Assembly: GCA_951799425.1 (NCBI GenBank) | Contig: OX637410.1 | Location: 7,812,001-7,876,000, forward strand | Reading direction: 5' to 3' | DNA: 64,000 nucleotides | Source: Ilex aquifolium | Taxonomy: Eukaryota; Streptophyta; Magnoliopsida; Aquifoliales; Aquifoliaceae | Part shown: in pieces, positions 22,518 to 35,106 of the stretch | How positions within the stretch are numbered: position 1 is the stretch's first letter | Layout: each line of letters starts with the position of its first letter | Translations under genes and position numbers: made by a program | Notes under the pieces: generated by a model | What the model was told of the DNA's origin: nothing | Seen by the model: only the letters and a program-made list of their open reading frames with translations | Database searches by the model: none

Positions 22518-24462
22518 TGTAACACCCCGCATTTTCATTTATATATGTATATAGATATATACTAAATAATAGTTGTAAAAATGTTGATATAGTATAACTC
22601 GAGGAAATAATATTTGAAAGTTTTAGTATGTGAAAATATGAAATTTTATGTCCTAGAACTTGTACTAAATAGGTTTGAGGTAGAAATATATGTTGGAGAG
22701 GTTTGGGATGGTTTTGGAAGAGATTGGAATGGATTAGAAATGAAAAATAAAGGAAGTAGGCAAATCTGGGATCAACTACCGGTAGTAACTACCGGTAGTC
22801 AATGGTCCAGTGTGCCCGAGCTATCGGTAGTAACTACCGGTAGTCAATGGTCCAGTGTACCCGAGCTACCGGTAGTCAACAGGTAGTCGAGTGTCAATGT
22901 ACCCGAGCTACCGGTAGTCAAAATTAACTACCGGTAGTCACTGTAAAAAATCAGACAATTTTAGTTCGCGAACAGCCGGTTTTTTCCCCCACTATAAATA
23001 CTTCTTGCCATCCCCTTAGCCTTCATTACACACCTTAAAACCCTAGAAAACATTAGAGAGAAAGAGGGGAAGAGAAAAACACAAGATCAAAGGTGAAAAA
23101 CAAGGAATTTAAGGGTGATTCAAGATCCAAGCCCTAGATTTCCAAGAACATCAAGGTAGGGGTTTCCTTCCATTCACTTACATTGAGGCTAGGGTTATTA
23201 TATATGTATGATTTGGACTTCTAATCATATCTATTTGCTATGGGTTCCTTGTCTCTTGGTATTATTGTAAACTTGATTGTGTTTTGAGAAAATTTATGGG
23301 TAGAGAGCCATAAGAAAACTTAATTTTTGAGAAACATGGATTTCTCTCTCTATCTTCACTCAAATTTGGTTTTGAAAACTATAGTGCTTTGTGTTGAGTA
23401 TTGAAATGCTATTGTACATGATCTCTTGTATTTTTCTTCATTGTTATTTGAAATTGTCTCATGATGGATTTGTGGATTTTGTGGCATTTGCGTGAGAATT
23501 TGGGGGTTTAAGGTATTGTTAGAATGTGAGACATTTGTGAGAATTTTATCGCTTGCGTGGTTGTACGATACAAACATGGATTACTATGGACCGGGTATCA
23601 TGTAGTAGGTAGACGTCTTTGTATGCCACGCGGGTATGAACTTTTCCTACCACATGGAGTGGGTAGACGCCTTTGTACGCCGTGTGGGTATAAACTTTTC
23701 CTATCACTAATGATCACGGGTTAGTAACGTGGGTTGTATCGAGCACACAGTGTGGGTCCTCGTGTATTGTACCAGAAATGGTTTTGACAAGAGTTTCGGG
23801 AAGTATGGGATTCCGCGAGAACTTGTTGAAAACGGTTTATGGTAGAATGAATTACCAATGGTATATTGTGTTTATTTATCCATTTCAATTACTGTTGCTA
23901 TCTAAACTTGAGATCTGTTTAAATGTCCTCGTTTTACCTCAAATGTTATATATGTTAGTTGTGAAATGAGACCGACCGTTTTATATACTTTTCTAAACCT
24001 TGTTTGGGTTTGGGAGGATTTTTCTACAGAGCTTTGTGCTCACCCCCTACAGTTGAACATTTTTCAGAGTTTGTGCCAGAGGATGAGCTAGGTGCTAACG
24101 AGCCGGGCTATGGAGAGGCTTCACTCGAGGGATACTTGGATCCCGAGTGGGACATCTAGAGATGTCTTTGACTTTTGTTCTAGACTAGAATATTCTTTTG
24201 AAATACTGTATAGTCTAGATCTCTTTTGTAATTTTCGCTGCGCTATAATAGTCAATGCTTTCTTTGGGAAATGTAAATGCCATTGTTGGGCTTATTCTTT
24301 TGATATTGTGGCCATGGCTTGGCTTATTCTTTTGGGGATGATATTGTAAATTCTATGGATGATGAATGAAAAATTTTCTTATGGATGGATTATCTTAGTG
24401 CTCTCATTGTGTCAATGGTTTTAGAATGTAATGCCGTCTAGGGTGTGTTTTGGGGTGTTACA
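22518..24462 (+). mobile_element. Chromovirus solo LTR (outer-element family), 1,945 bp
   Basis: It starts TGTAACACCCCGC and ends ..TGGGGTGTTACA, with perfect TSDs ACCTT (22513-22517 and 24463-24467). It shares its start and its end block ('gacgagccggg' type, near 24100) with the LTRs at 30606-32864 and 46310-48567, so it belongs to that family or a close one. A TATA box (CACTATAAATAC) is near 22990. A 58-bp near-tandem duplication lies at about 23606-23705. Two or more short ORFs inside are not genes. Confidence 0.93.
22774..22941. repeat. CCGG-palindrome array (ACTACCGGTAGT arms)
   Basis: Six to seven CTACCGGTAG-type palindromes, several paired back to back, separated by spacers that read CACTGGACC on the minus strand. 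It ends about 50 bp before the TATA box. Confidence 0.88.
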
Positions 24463-26101
24463 ACCTTAGATTTATAGAGAAGATTAAGGGTTACCTCTTG
24501 AAGCGTGCCTTTAGCAATCTTCAAGTATTCTAAAAAACTTTAAATCTTAAAATCTAAATTTGTTCTTTACCCCAAGCCTCGCAAACGTTTGGCCTCTATC
24601 GGTATCCACACGAATTGACAAACTTGAAGGATCTACTTTAGCCATTGATAAAACTAGTAAAGAGAGAGAGAATGAGGGGTGGTTCTTCTTGTGATAGCAA
24701 GAGAGTTGTTATATCATATATATCCACCTCCTACATAAAGGTATTTATAGGGCTTTAAAAGCTCTAATCCTAATTTGGGTCAAATTACAATTATCTCATA
24801 ATTACATATAACCCCTTTACTAACATTAATTGTAATAAAGTCCCTAATTAACTCTTAATTGGTTGTCTCTCTTTTATCCTTTAGTTTTCAATCAATTCTA
24901 TTGTGTGTGACCCTATAGGTTCAAGCATACCCGGTTGTAGGCATTCGATACTAACTACAAGTAGCATCTCAAATTAGAATTCTTACTAATTTAGCTTGAA
25001 TTAGAACTCTTCTAATTCTCCCTTTATGAAGAACAATTAATATATTTATATTAATTTCATTCTTCGAGCTTCGACTAATCATGAGTGACACCTAGCAGCA
25101 TATCATGATCAACCTCCGGATAGCACGAAGTAGGTAAAGAACCTATTCAGTCTATAGTTGCCATGCAATTCAATCCTTCTATCACACAATGCCCTAATTG
25201 AATTACTAGGGTATGGAATTACTGTCAAACCCCTAATTCAATCTTATGTGTTCAATCTTAGGACTATAACTCTTAATGATCAATTAGAAACTCTTTTCTA
25301 ATTGTCATTCTGTCTTGGCCAAGGACTCTTTGAGTCATATCCCAGAAGATCACATAGGACATTCTCCCTTTAATTACTAAGGATGATAGATTCTATTTTG
25401 CACACTCATAAATCTTCATGCATGCCTAACTATATCCAACAATACATATCCAAGTTACATGGTTAGTATATGAATATATTGTATAGTTAAAGCATAGAAG
25501 TCCATGCACAAGACAACCATGGTGTCTCAAGTCTAAGGATCAATTGCATAACTATAACTTTAGGATTTAACATTGACAGGGATGTAAAACTCCATATGAA
25601 AAATCCTACGTTAGTCAATGGTCACGTTCAGTGTACTTGTTCTCTAACAAGCACCCACACACTTGCTTTAGTGTCCCAACACTAGTGACTTGGACGAGTT
25701 ACTTCATATCAAATATGATTAAACATAGTGTGTGCTAGTCTATCCGGATTATGTAATGCCCAAATAATAATCCTATGACTAGGAACATTTAAGAGTTAAG
25801 TACTAAGAAGTATAGGTCTCCTCTTCTCAACATATTGAGAAACTATCTTGTTAACTTATACTATATAGACTATATCATGTATAATAAAATGAAATAAAGT
25901 AGAAACATGATAAATACACTTGCCCTTTTATTTAATTAAGTAATGAATGTTGTTAGTACAACCCTAAAACATCATCTATATGATTGATCTTAGAGCATAC
26001 TACTAACACAAGGATCAACGTCCCTCAGCCCATGATGAACATCACGGGACTTACCTTCGTTGTCCGGAAATCACCTTCTTGATTCAACGCTTGCCTTCCC
26101 C

Positions 26102-26114
26102 GGCAACGGCGCCA
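26102..26114 (-). other. Primer-binding site of Athila-type copy B
   Basis: TGGCGCCGTTGCC on the minus strand, 8 bp after the LTR end at 26123, identical to copy A. Confidence 0.85.
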
Positions 26115-26122
26115 AAAATGCT

Positions 26123-27755
26123 TGAGTTTTTTCCTTGTTGTTCCTAACCTCCTAACATCATCCTGCACTGTATGTATGGTGTACGTGTAAAGAGGGGAGT
26201 ATCACTCTCCCTTGGAATGATGTCAAAAGAAGGGGCAAGGGAATGGTGGGAAATGAAATGTGTACAAAATGTGTCTGCAAAAATGTTTCCCAAGCGCAAG
26301 AAGACTTTTGCGTATCGTGTTTTACTTGGAGGTATTCCAAGGTCGTCTCCTTGGGGAAGGATGTCGAATCGTGTTGAAAGTGATTTTTGTGAAAACAAAG
26401 TGTAAAATCTTTTGAGGTTTGAAATTGGTTTATGATTTGTGTTGTGATGAAATTGAATGGGAAACAAGTGTTGGCTAATCCAAAAGGTTCACTCTGATGG
26501 GGATGCCAATTCAACTCGAATCCTTCCTCCAATGATGCATAGATGAACAATTGATTCGTGGGAAGCTCGGGACGAGATGGGAGTGAAGATCTAAGCATAA
26601 ACCGTGACAAGTCTACGGAATATCAAAGGCTCACAACCATGTCCACGCTCAACCCAGTCAAACCGAACCATCCTACACCGAGGGGAGGAAAGAAGATGAG
26701 TTGAAATGGCATACCCAAGGGGAGGTCTCCCTTGGATTAGCCAACTTAAAGATTTAGCTACTCATGGTTAAAGGAAAGACAACAATGTAAATGCAAGACA
26801 TTCTAAGGAAATGAAGAATGTAGCTAAGATAATGCAAGAAAACATAAACTGAAAGAGAATGCATTTAATACCCGTTTAAAGCTAAGAAATTCAAGAACAT
26901 GAATGCATTAATGGTAAAAGCTTGAATAGACGATTAAACTTAAAAGCAACTTGAAATAACTAGCATTAAAGACTTCAAACAAAGCTTAGAAAGATCTTAC
27001 ATGAAATTACAAGACAATGTGTGGAAGAAAATGCAAAAACCTCAACTTCTCTCTCTAACACTATTCATCTTCTTCCTAGAGTCTCTCTCTCTATATTCCA
27101 ATCTATCTTGCATAATAGTGTATATTTTTCTTCTTAGAAGCTTCAAAAACGTCCATGGAGTCCCCCTTATAGTTGTGTGATGTCCTCTCCCTCCATAGTC
27201 TCCACACCCAGCATCATCTCTCTCCTCTCTCCTCATTTATGATCAAGCCTCCAAAAGTCCAAGAAGAGGTGTATGGGAGATGTCCATTGTGTAAGGGAGT
27301 GTCAGGAACAAGTAGGACAATGTCTGGTGGGACCCTCAAAGTGGCAGAGCCTGATGTGCAGAATCTGGGCTGTTTCAATACAACCTACCGATAGGTCGAT
27401 GGAAACCTACCGGTAGGTTTCACTCCAGTAGGCTTCAAATACTGGTATGTCTGGCAGTAGGTTGAGGTCCAGTAGCTAAAACCTACTGGTATGGCCTACC
27501 GGTAGGTTTTCCCTTATTTTGCTGGTTTCTTGGTTTTCTCTCCTCCTGAGCTATCATCAAGCCATCTCATTACCCTTATTCATCTGAAACACCATGGGAA
27601 GGCTTAGCAAACATCATTTTATCACCATATATCTGCAAACATACCGAAATTCCATAAATAGCACAAACGATGTAAATCCACTCATATTAACCACCAAAGC
27701 TAGTACCAAAAGAAATGTAAAATCACTTTAAATATGCATTGTTTTGTGCTAATCA
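26123..27755 (-). repeat. Athila-type LTR (copy B), 1,633 bp
   Basis: Minus strand: starts TGATTAGCAC at 27755 and ends ..AACTCA at 26123. Followed by the PBS and a gag start, it is a 5' LTR. It is closely similar to copy A (1,638 bp). The 5 bp outside its start are CTCCT, but the partner TSD is lost because the rest of the element was replaced by fragments C and D. ORFs on either strand inside it are spurious. Confidence 0.9.
27382..27510. repeat. CCGG-palindrome array in Athila LTR copy B
   Basis: AACCTACCGGTAGGTT palindromes and degenerate partners, collinear with 6667-6782. One unit (CTACTGGTATGGCCTACCGG) matches the internal array at 9031-9116 more closely than copy A does. Confidence 0.85.
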
Positions 27756-29333
27756 CTCCTAACATTACTTTTTCTCAGAGTTTTCCAACAGAATGTGTTG
27801 GTCCATAGTCTACAACTAATTCAACGGCATTGAATTCCTTTTCTTTCATCGAACGATATGCTCTATACACAGAAAATGATATAAAAGATGGTCATAGGGT
27901 TTAGATTGGTCACCAAAACTTTAGTACAAGGAATAGAACATTCTATTACCGACCAATACTTTACTGTAAGGAATATAATATTATAGTAGATGCACAGAAT
28001 AGTTGTACACCTTTCATTGGAAAAACAAAAGTAAAAAGTAAAAAAGATAGAGGAAAACATTCGAAGGAGGATAGAGGGCGTAATGATTATTGTATACGTT
28101 ATTTTAAGCTATACTATGAAGTCCTGATTAGGATAAAGTTGATACAAAAACAGGACATTCTAGATCATTTTTGTTATATATGTCAATTTACCACTTTATT
28201 TTAGGAATCTTAGTATCAATGGTGTAGGTCCAGGATACCATTTCATTCCCTTGAAGTTATATTTCTTTAACGTGTCAATCACTATGACATATGAGCAATC
28301 GTCACCTCAAGAAATAAATATATTTGAAGTAATAAACCCGTACATCTGAGTAATTTTTACTTCACTAGCAATTTTTTACATAATTTTTGTATCTTAAAGA
28401 TAGTTACTTATTTAGGAAGAAGTGCAGCTTACAAATTTGAAGTATGTTAGTTAATTATTTCAGTTGCTTAAACACACAATAAATTTTTTATTTTTACAAA
28501 TATGTATTGTAAAACTGTTCAGTTCTAGTATTTGTTGATATAATATTGCATAAGATCATTTTGTTATGTTAGGTGACGCCACAAAAAATAACTGTATCAA
28601 AATAGTTTGCGTGAATTATACTTTCTAGCCCGGAAGATTCAAGAATTTCTATTTTACACTTTAAAAGATTAATTTTTTTTCATTATACCTTTAATATATT
28701 AAAAATATTGCTATTTGGCCCTCTCTAATCTTTCATTGTTTATTTCATCAACGTCAATGGGGTAGTTTTTGATGGAATAAGTAACAAAAGATAAGAAAAA
28801 ATCGACATTATAACAATTTTAAACATTAAAGATGCAATGCAAAAAAATTATTTTTTGAGAGTAAAAGTGAGAATTCTTATTAAAAAAAAAAAAAAAAGTT
28901 ATATGCGGTAAAGGGACTACCCTGGTGAAACAAAACAATCAAAAGAAGTTAGGGGCCGACCTTTAAATTTTAAAATTCGATGACTTAAGATTTGATTTCT
29001 AGAATGGGTATTGTCTTTTCAAAAACTGACTTGTTGCATCTTCTGCATGGATGGCAAAAACCTCAAGTTATGAAAGTAATGGTTTTAAGCTCCACTCATC
29101 ATAAAGAAGTCTCCATAAGTTCGGTATGTCGATGATATATAGTCTAGTTCAGAGTTTTAAGCTTAAAAAAGTCTGAGTCCCACAAAAAATTCCCAACAAA
29201 AGAAAGTCTAATAAAAAGTATCCAAGGTTAAGATCAATCAACAGTTACATTTGATCTAAAAAATTAAGTCATTGTTTTTGCACCTATTTTTTTTTTCCCC
29301 GAAACAATGTATTTTTGTCGTGTAAACCATACA
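27756..29333. other. A/T-rich intergenic DNA
   Basis: No gene, LTR terminus or repeated domain recognised. It contains A/T runs, including a 15-base poly-A near 28882. It may be the oldest, original flank of the insertions. Confidence 0.5.
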
Positions 29334-29338
29334 GAACT

Positions 29339-30249
29339 TGATGAGCCCGAATTCGACCGGGCCACTCCCAACCTAGCTAAACCAATAAAGCCCAAAGGAA
29401 AGTCCAATCGGAGCTGAATCAACCCAGGAGTCCAAATTACGAGGGGCCTAAAAGGAATTGGACCCGCTTGTAAATCAACAAGGAGTCAAAAGGAGCTCAA
29501 GCCAAAGGCCAACGCCCAGCAAGGATCAAGGGGGCGCCGCCCATGGGGAGGCCACCAAGCCTAGGCGCCGCCCAAGGGGGTGCGCCCATGGCCTGGCCGC
29601 CGCCCATGGTGTGGCCCTCCTGACTTCTCCTCCTTTGTCCTCTTCACTCCAATGCAGGTCCAAGCCAAGTCAAGTCCAAGGTCAAGACCAAGCCCAGGCT
29701 TCTCCTCCTAGTCTAGCTCAGGATTCTCTTCCGACAAAATAGGAGCACGAGAAAAGAACATCGGTATACGGAGATCTATTCCTACCTTAACTGTGTTTAC
29801 CAAAGAGATTTATTCCAACTAAAATTGTACTTACCAAAATAGTGGAAGACCCCTTCCTCACGTCACCGCCTCACCGCCTTACCCTAACTATATAATGTAA
29901 GCCCTCTCAACATAGAGGGCATGTTCCACAACCTTGAGACCAAAACACCTTGAAACCCCTACACACACTACACCTCCCTACACATATTGCTTCTCTCTCC
30001 CAAGCTTTGTAATACACCTTGAGTTACTCTCCCGGTTACATTGTTCATCAATAAAGATCTCCGGCCACTGCTGCCTTTCCCGAGTGTGGAGTAGGTCACC
30101 CGGACCGAACCACTATAAATCTTTGTGTTGACTCTATATTACTGTTTTGCCATTAAACTGTCATTGATTACTTGTTAGTTGCTCATCAATTACACCTGTT
30201 CATATACTTGACTGTTAATCTTGCACGAAGATCAATTTGTGCATCATCA
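29339..30249 (+). mobile_element. Solo LTR, 911 bp, family unknown
   Basis: Perfect TSDs GAACT (29334-29338 and 30250-30254) flank DNA that begins TGATGAGCCC and ends ..GCATCATCA, giving 6-bp terminal inverted repeats (TGATGA/TCATCA). A TATA-like CTATATAATG near 29888 and an AATAAAG poly(A)-like signal near 30049 fit plus orientation, U3-R-U5. The first third is G/C-rich. The end part, with 'gtgtggagtaggtcaccc' and 'gaaccacta', resembles Tat/Retand-type LTR ends, but I cannot confirm the lineage. The 94-codon ORF at 29458 is not conserved and probably not real. Confidence 0.85.
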
Positions 30250-30254
30250 GAACT

Positions 30255-30600
30255 AGAAACATCATCAACCTGGCCACTCCCCCTTTATGTTTTTAGCACT
30301 CAAATAACATATTTTCTTATTAAGGTACTAATTAAACTATATAAGAAGAGAATATTATTTTCAACATCTATGGAATATTATTTACATTATAGTATTGAAA
30401 GTAATGGTTGTTTAGGCGGGAAAAAAAATTTAGTATCACAACTAATAAAATGTTACTTAAGATTGATTTCGTCACAAGAAAGATTAATTAGATTCCTCAT
30501 ACTATCAATTGAAAAGGATATATGAAGAAAATTTTTAATACAAATACATAATAATTATGTATGTGAAAATGCTAGATGAATAAATTTTAATTACAAATAT
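30255..30600. other. A/T-rich spacer
   Basis: A/T-rich DNA between the 911-bp solo LTR and the TSD of the next element. No feature recognised; a 117-codon open frame through it has no recognisable domain. Confidence 0.45.
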
Positions 30601-30904
30601 AAAAGTATAACACCCCGCATTTTATTTTATATATGTATATAGATATATAGTAAATAATTGATGTAAAAATGTGGATATGTGTAGTGATGTGTGTTTGAAT
30701 TTGGTAGATTGGAAAAGTAGAGATTTAAAATGTTAGTGGAAATAATAGTTGAAATTTGGTTTTTAATAAGTGAAAATATGAAATTTTAGGTCCTAGAACT
30801 TGTATTAAATAGGTTTGGTGTAGAAATATGTGTTGGAGAGGTTTGTGATGGATTTGGTTGGCTTAGGAATGGATTGGAAATGGAAAAAGGGATGAAACAG
30901 GCTG

Positions 30905-31310
30905 TGAACAGTGCACGTGAACAGTGCACAGGCTGCAATTTCAAGCGCGATTTTGACCTTGATGAAGTCAATATCTTTCAAAACTCAAAACATGAAAGTT
31001 GTAGAGCTCTTTCTTAGAATTCCATAGCCTTTTGAATCATCTCAATCGGAGCTTGGATGAGAGAGTTATGCCCAGATAAAGAAGTGATGTCAAAACAGCC
31101 CAATTAGCTTGAACAGTGCACGTGAACAGTGCACTGGCTGCAACTTCAAACCCGATTTAGACCTTGATTCAGTCAATATCTCTCAAAACTAAAAAAATGA
31201 AAGTTGTAGAACTCTTTCTTAGCATTTTATAGCATCTTGAATCATCTCAATCGGAGCTCGGATGAGAGAGTTATGCCCAGATAACGAAACGATGTCAAAA
31301 CAGCCAATGA
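30905..31310. repeat. Two tandem 206-bp units in U3 with GTGCAC palindromes
   Basis: Each unit starts GAACAGTGCACGTGAACAGTGCAC and continues with the block 'gtcaatatctctcaaaac' and 'aatcggagct'. The second starts at 31111. The same arrangement occurs in the 3' LTR from about 46611. It sits where related LTRs carry CCGG palindromes. Confidence 0.85.
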
Positions 31311-31935
31311 ACAGTAAAATTCGGGGCAGCTGTGTTTAAAACCCCATTTACATTATATTTTCTCTCATTTCATACATTCCACTCTCACCACAAACCTCTT
31401 AGAGCCCTAGGAGAAGATAAAGGTAAGAAGAAAAGGGAGAAAGAGAGTCTCTAAAGTTTGGACTTTGGTTTGAAATTCTTGATTTCAAGGTAGGGGGTTT
31501 TTCTTCCATTCTTGTCCATTGAGGTAAGGGCATAAATATATGTATGTTTTCACTCTCATTCTCATATATATGGTATGAAATACTTGATTCTTGACATTCT
31601 TGCAAAGATTATCATGTTTTAAACAAATCTATGGTGGAATAACCATTAAATTCTTTTTTCTCATCTTCAAATCCTAGGTTTCAAGAGAATGAGTTTTTCT
31701 TTTGATTTCTCCTACGTTCTTGATTTCAAAACTTTAGTGTTTCATATTGAACAACAAAATGGTATTTATGATGATCTCTTGTACATTTTCTTATTTTACT
31801 CTTTGTACAACCACTTATGAGAATTGAGGATTTTTCTTGGAAATTGCTTGTAAATAAGAGACTTGTGGAATTGTTGGGTATTTGAGAGAATAGTTGGTAT
31901 TGTATTCTTGTATGGTTGTTTGGAGAAACATGAGT

Positions 31936-32140
31936 GAGAGGCTCCTTGTAAGGATGCTCATTCCTTCTCAAGAGGTTCCTTGTAAGGATGCTTGAGAAAC
32001 CAAGCCTTGAGGGTGAGAGGTTCCTTGTAAGGATGCTCATGCCAAAAGAAGACAATATGTGATTTTCTCAAGAGGTTCCTTGTAAGGATGCTTGAGAAAC
32101 CAAACCTTGAGGGTGAGAGGTTCCTTATAAGGATGCTCAT
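31936..32140. repeat. Five-unit repeat with TCCTTGTAAGGA inverted arms
   Basis: 'gaggttccttgtaaggatgct' recurs five times with alternating spacers, in two higher-order copies. TCCTT and AAGGA can pair around GT. It is also present in the 3' LTR at about 47640-47845. Confidence 0.85.
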
Positions 32141-32868
32141 GCCATGGAGGACAATATTATATCATGTGTGGGAAATGGTTTATATTTTGAAAATGGATGT
32201 TTATTAGAATTGGTTGTTATTGTTCATTTCTAGTAGTATTGCTACTTAAACTTGAGATCCGTTGTAAAATGTCCTTGTTTTACTTCAAAGATTATATATG
32301 CTATTTGTGAAATGAGACCGGCCATTTTATATGATTTTATAAACCTTGTTCGAGTTTGGGAGGAATGTTGCTACAGAGCTTAGTGCTCACCCCCTACAAA
32401 CAACATATTTAAGGTCTTGTCTAGAGGAGGAGCTCGGAACTGACGAGCCGGGACATTGGGAAGCTCCCATAGAAGGGAACGTAGATCCCGAGGGAGACGC
32501 TTAGGGTTCTATTTTCTTTTGTGATAAACTAGGAGGTTCCTTTTGAGGCAATGTAAAGTCTAACATTATTTTTATGTTTTTGTTGCCAAGTGTAGTTTAA
32601 TTCTTTTGGGATGTAGATGTCATTGTTTGGTATATTCTTTTGGATAATGTTGTAAGTATTTTTATGAATCAATGGACCCGGTGTGGTCAATGTAGTATAA
32701 TTGCACAGGTTGTGTTTTGGGTAGAGCTCCCCGAACAAAGGAGACTCTGCCTGAATTTCGTTAAATTAAGGATCCCCGGTTATTTATGGATTTTATTAGT
32801 TGTTCCCATGGTATGAATGGTTTTAAAAGGTAATGCCTTCCAGGGTGGTTTTTGGGGCGTTACAAAGT

Positions 32869-32880
32869 TGGTATCAGAGC
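32869..32880 (+). other. Primer-binding site, initiator-Met tRNA
   Basis: TGGTATCAGAGC lies 4 bp after the LTR end. It is complementary to the 3' end of plant initiator-Met tRNA, which primes minus-strand synthesis in chromoviruses. Confidence 0.93.
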
Positions 32881-33500
32881 CTAGGCTTTAGGTCTTACAT
32901 GGGAGCTGTAGGTTATGGATCACCACTAGAGCCTTAGGACTAGGTTGGATAAAAATTCTTGAGTTAGATTTTCACACATCCTATGTTTTAGATTAAAGTG
33001 ATAGTGGGATGTCTTGTACATCAATGAACTAAGTTTTATATTGATGTGCAAACTGGACGGTGAACGAGGACGAAGACGTGGACGTGAACGTGGACGTGTA
33101 CGTGAACGTGGATGTGAAACCCGGGAAAATTTGAAATTTTTCTGAAAAAGGGCAAAATGGTAATTTGCCATTACTGCACGTATTTGAAATACATATGTTC
33201 TAGACCTCGGATGAGGAAACGGAGTGCGTCGTTGGATTCGCAACGCGAAATCTAGTGACCACCAGAAAATTCGTTGAATTTCGAGATAGTCGGATTTTGC
33301 ACGTAGTTCGAGACGACTGCGTGGCGATTGACCTTTTAAAGGTCCCCAAAAACGAGAAATATTAAATTTCCTTATAATTGGATTAATGTGCCAATAAAAT
33401 TTATTTGGACTTAATCCGGGACTTAATGAGTCGTTTCGGGACGAAAAACGGACCCGAAAGTAATAAACGAGCGGTGCGATGTAGACCACACATTTAAAAT

Positions 33501-33509
33501 TATAAATAG
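33501..33509 (+). promoter_or_regulatory. TATA box of the young Tekay LTR
   Basis: TATAAATAG in U3, with a GA-rich leader starting about 65 bp downstream; transcription would start near 33530. The same motif in the 3' LTR is at 41136-41144. Confidence 0.75.
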
Positions 33510-35106
33510 GAGCTAAAATATCTGAAAAATCAGAATTTCCAAGCCACTTGAGTCTTTGTTCAGCCGTTCAAAGAGAGAGAGAAAGAGAGGAGAGAGAAAA
33601 GGGTTTTCTTAAGCCTTTCTCCGGCGAATTCTCCGACAACCGTCGCTCGGATTCCGTCGAGCTAGAAGAGAGAGGTGATCTACTCGTCGAGGGCTACGTC
33701 TACGTACCAAAAATAAGGCGTTTCACCGAAGATCCAAAGGTGGAGTTTGGGGAAAGTCTTGGATTTTGGGTTATTTTGGTGTATAGAGATTGCCTACATC
33801 TCTATTGAGGTAGGGGTTAATCCTATCTTGGATCATTCTACTCTAGGTGTAGCTAGAATAAGGGTATACATAAATATATGCATGAGTAATAATGTATATA
33901 TGTGATTTATGGTTTGTGCCTACAAGGTGTTTGTTTAAATGCCTTAGTTGATAAATGGGTGTTATTTCAATTATATTGTGGTAACATATTTGTGTGTATA
34001 GAGATAATTGAAATTTATGCTCTATGTTGTCAAGATATGACTTTGATATGTTGATATGAATATGTGGTTTGGTAGTTATATGCACTTGATATAATTGCCA
34101 TGAAGTTATGACATGTTGAACATGTGGATACATTGCTCATGTGGTAGATGTTGCATTTTGAGCATTTTCATGGCATCACATTCATGGGACTATTGCATGA
34201 GTGTTGGTGTGTGGGAGATGCATGGATATAATCAACACCTTGTTTGGTGGTTGATATGTGGGCTTGGAAATGTGGACCGATGGTCACATGGAGTCACATG
34301 ATTGCATTGCATAAGGAAAAACTTGTGTTGGGTATAGTAAGAAGGGGCATGACGACTTCCTTGGGTGCAAAACCCTAAACCACTTGGTTGAGTCACTTGG
34401 CCGGCGGTGAGATTCCAGAAAAGTGACACGGTGTACGGAACCGGCGGTGTGATTCCGAAAATCCGTTGCCCAAAGAAAACACAAGGGTTTTGGTTATAAA
34501 AACACCCATTCAATGGGTAGATTCCAATGATGATCGGATTTCATAACGATCATTGGAAGGGTTTTTTCGTCAATAGACGGGGTGCATTACACTTTGGCGT
34601 TGCATTGTGTTGCGTGAGTCGGTGGGGACTCGGGTTGAAATGCATGGGTGAGTGTCACTTCATTCCATGGCATGGCATTGTTGCATTCCATCATAGAATG
34701 CATAAGTATGTGAAATGTTAAGTGATATGTTTATGTTATGATTACATGAGCATGTGCATCTAGGGGGAGAGTAACCTCTATAGGTTTATCTCTACTGGGC
34801 GTTGTGCTCACCCTATACGGGAAACCATTTTCAGGTGTCGGGTTTACACCGGCGATTGGCTCCCATGGAGAGCATCGAGCATGAAGGGGGCCGGCTTGTG
34901 GCCTTAGTTTAAGTTTTGTAAAACCTTTAACAAAATTCCATTTTGATGTATATATATTATGGAATGAATTGTAATAGAGATTGTATGAGTTGGGTATTAT
35001 ATGGAAAATCTCATTAAACATGTATTGAATGAGTTTGGAGTGTATGGGGTAGCTTTAAGGATGGTTTGGAGGGGGAAGAAATCCATTTTTATGCTCACAG
35101 TCTGAA

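Larger units (their letters stand above)
22420..26008 (-). mobile_element. Copia-like solo LTR, about 1.64 kb, split by another solo LTR
   Basis: TSDs CAAGG flank it at 22415-22419 and 26009-26013. On the minus strand it begins TGTTAGTAGTATGC (26008) and ends ..GATTCCTTTCA (22420). The interrupted leader of copy B matches the uninterrupted leader of copy A (around 5277), which confirms both borders. A minus-strand TATA (CTATAAATACC) lies near 24750. Late in the LTR the 'ccctgcgttta' block resembles R/U5 ends of Ty1/copia LTRs; that assignment is tentative. The parts are 22420-22517 and 24468-26008. Confidence 0.85.
30606..32864 (+). repeat. 5' LTR of the outer chromovirus
   Basis: It begins TATAACACCCC (the canonical TG mutated to TA; the 3' LTR keeps TGTAAC) and ends ..GGGGCGTTACA. 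Compared with 46310-48567 it shows scattered substitutions, so this insertion is clearly older than the nested element. U3 carries two 206-bp direct repeats (30905-31310); R/U5 carries the five-unit TCCTTGTAAGGA repeat (31936-32140). Confidence 0.93.

Noticed and set aside
29458..29742. 94-codon Pro/Ser/Ala-rich ORF
   Set aside because: It lies wholly in the G/C-rich U3 of the 911-bp solo LTR; no homology recognised.
33548..33808. 86-codon ORF in the LTR, repeated exactly at 41183-41443
   Set aside because: Conservation is explained by the two LTRs being copies of one sequence; there is no recognisable domain and it lies in the GA-rich leader.
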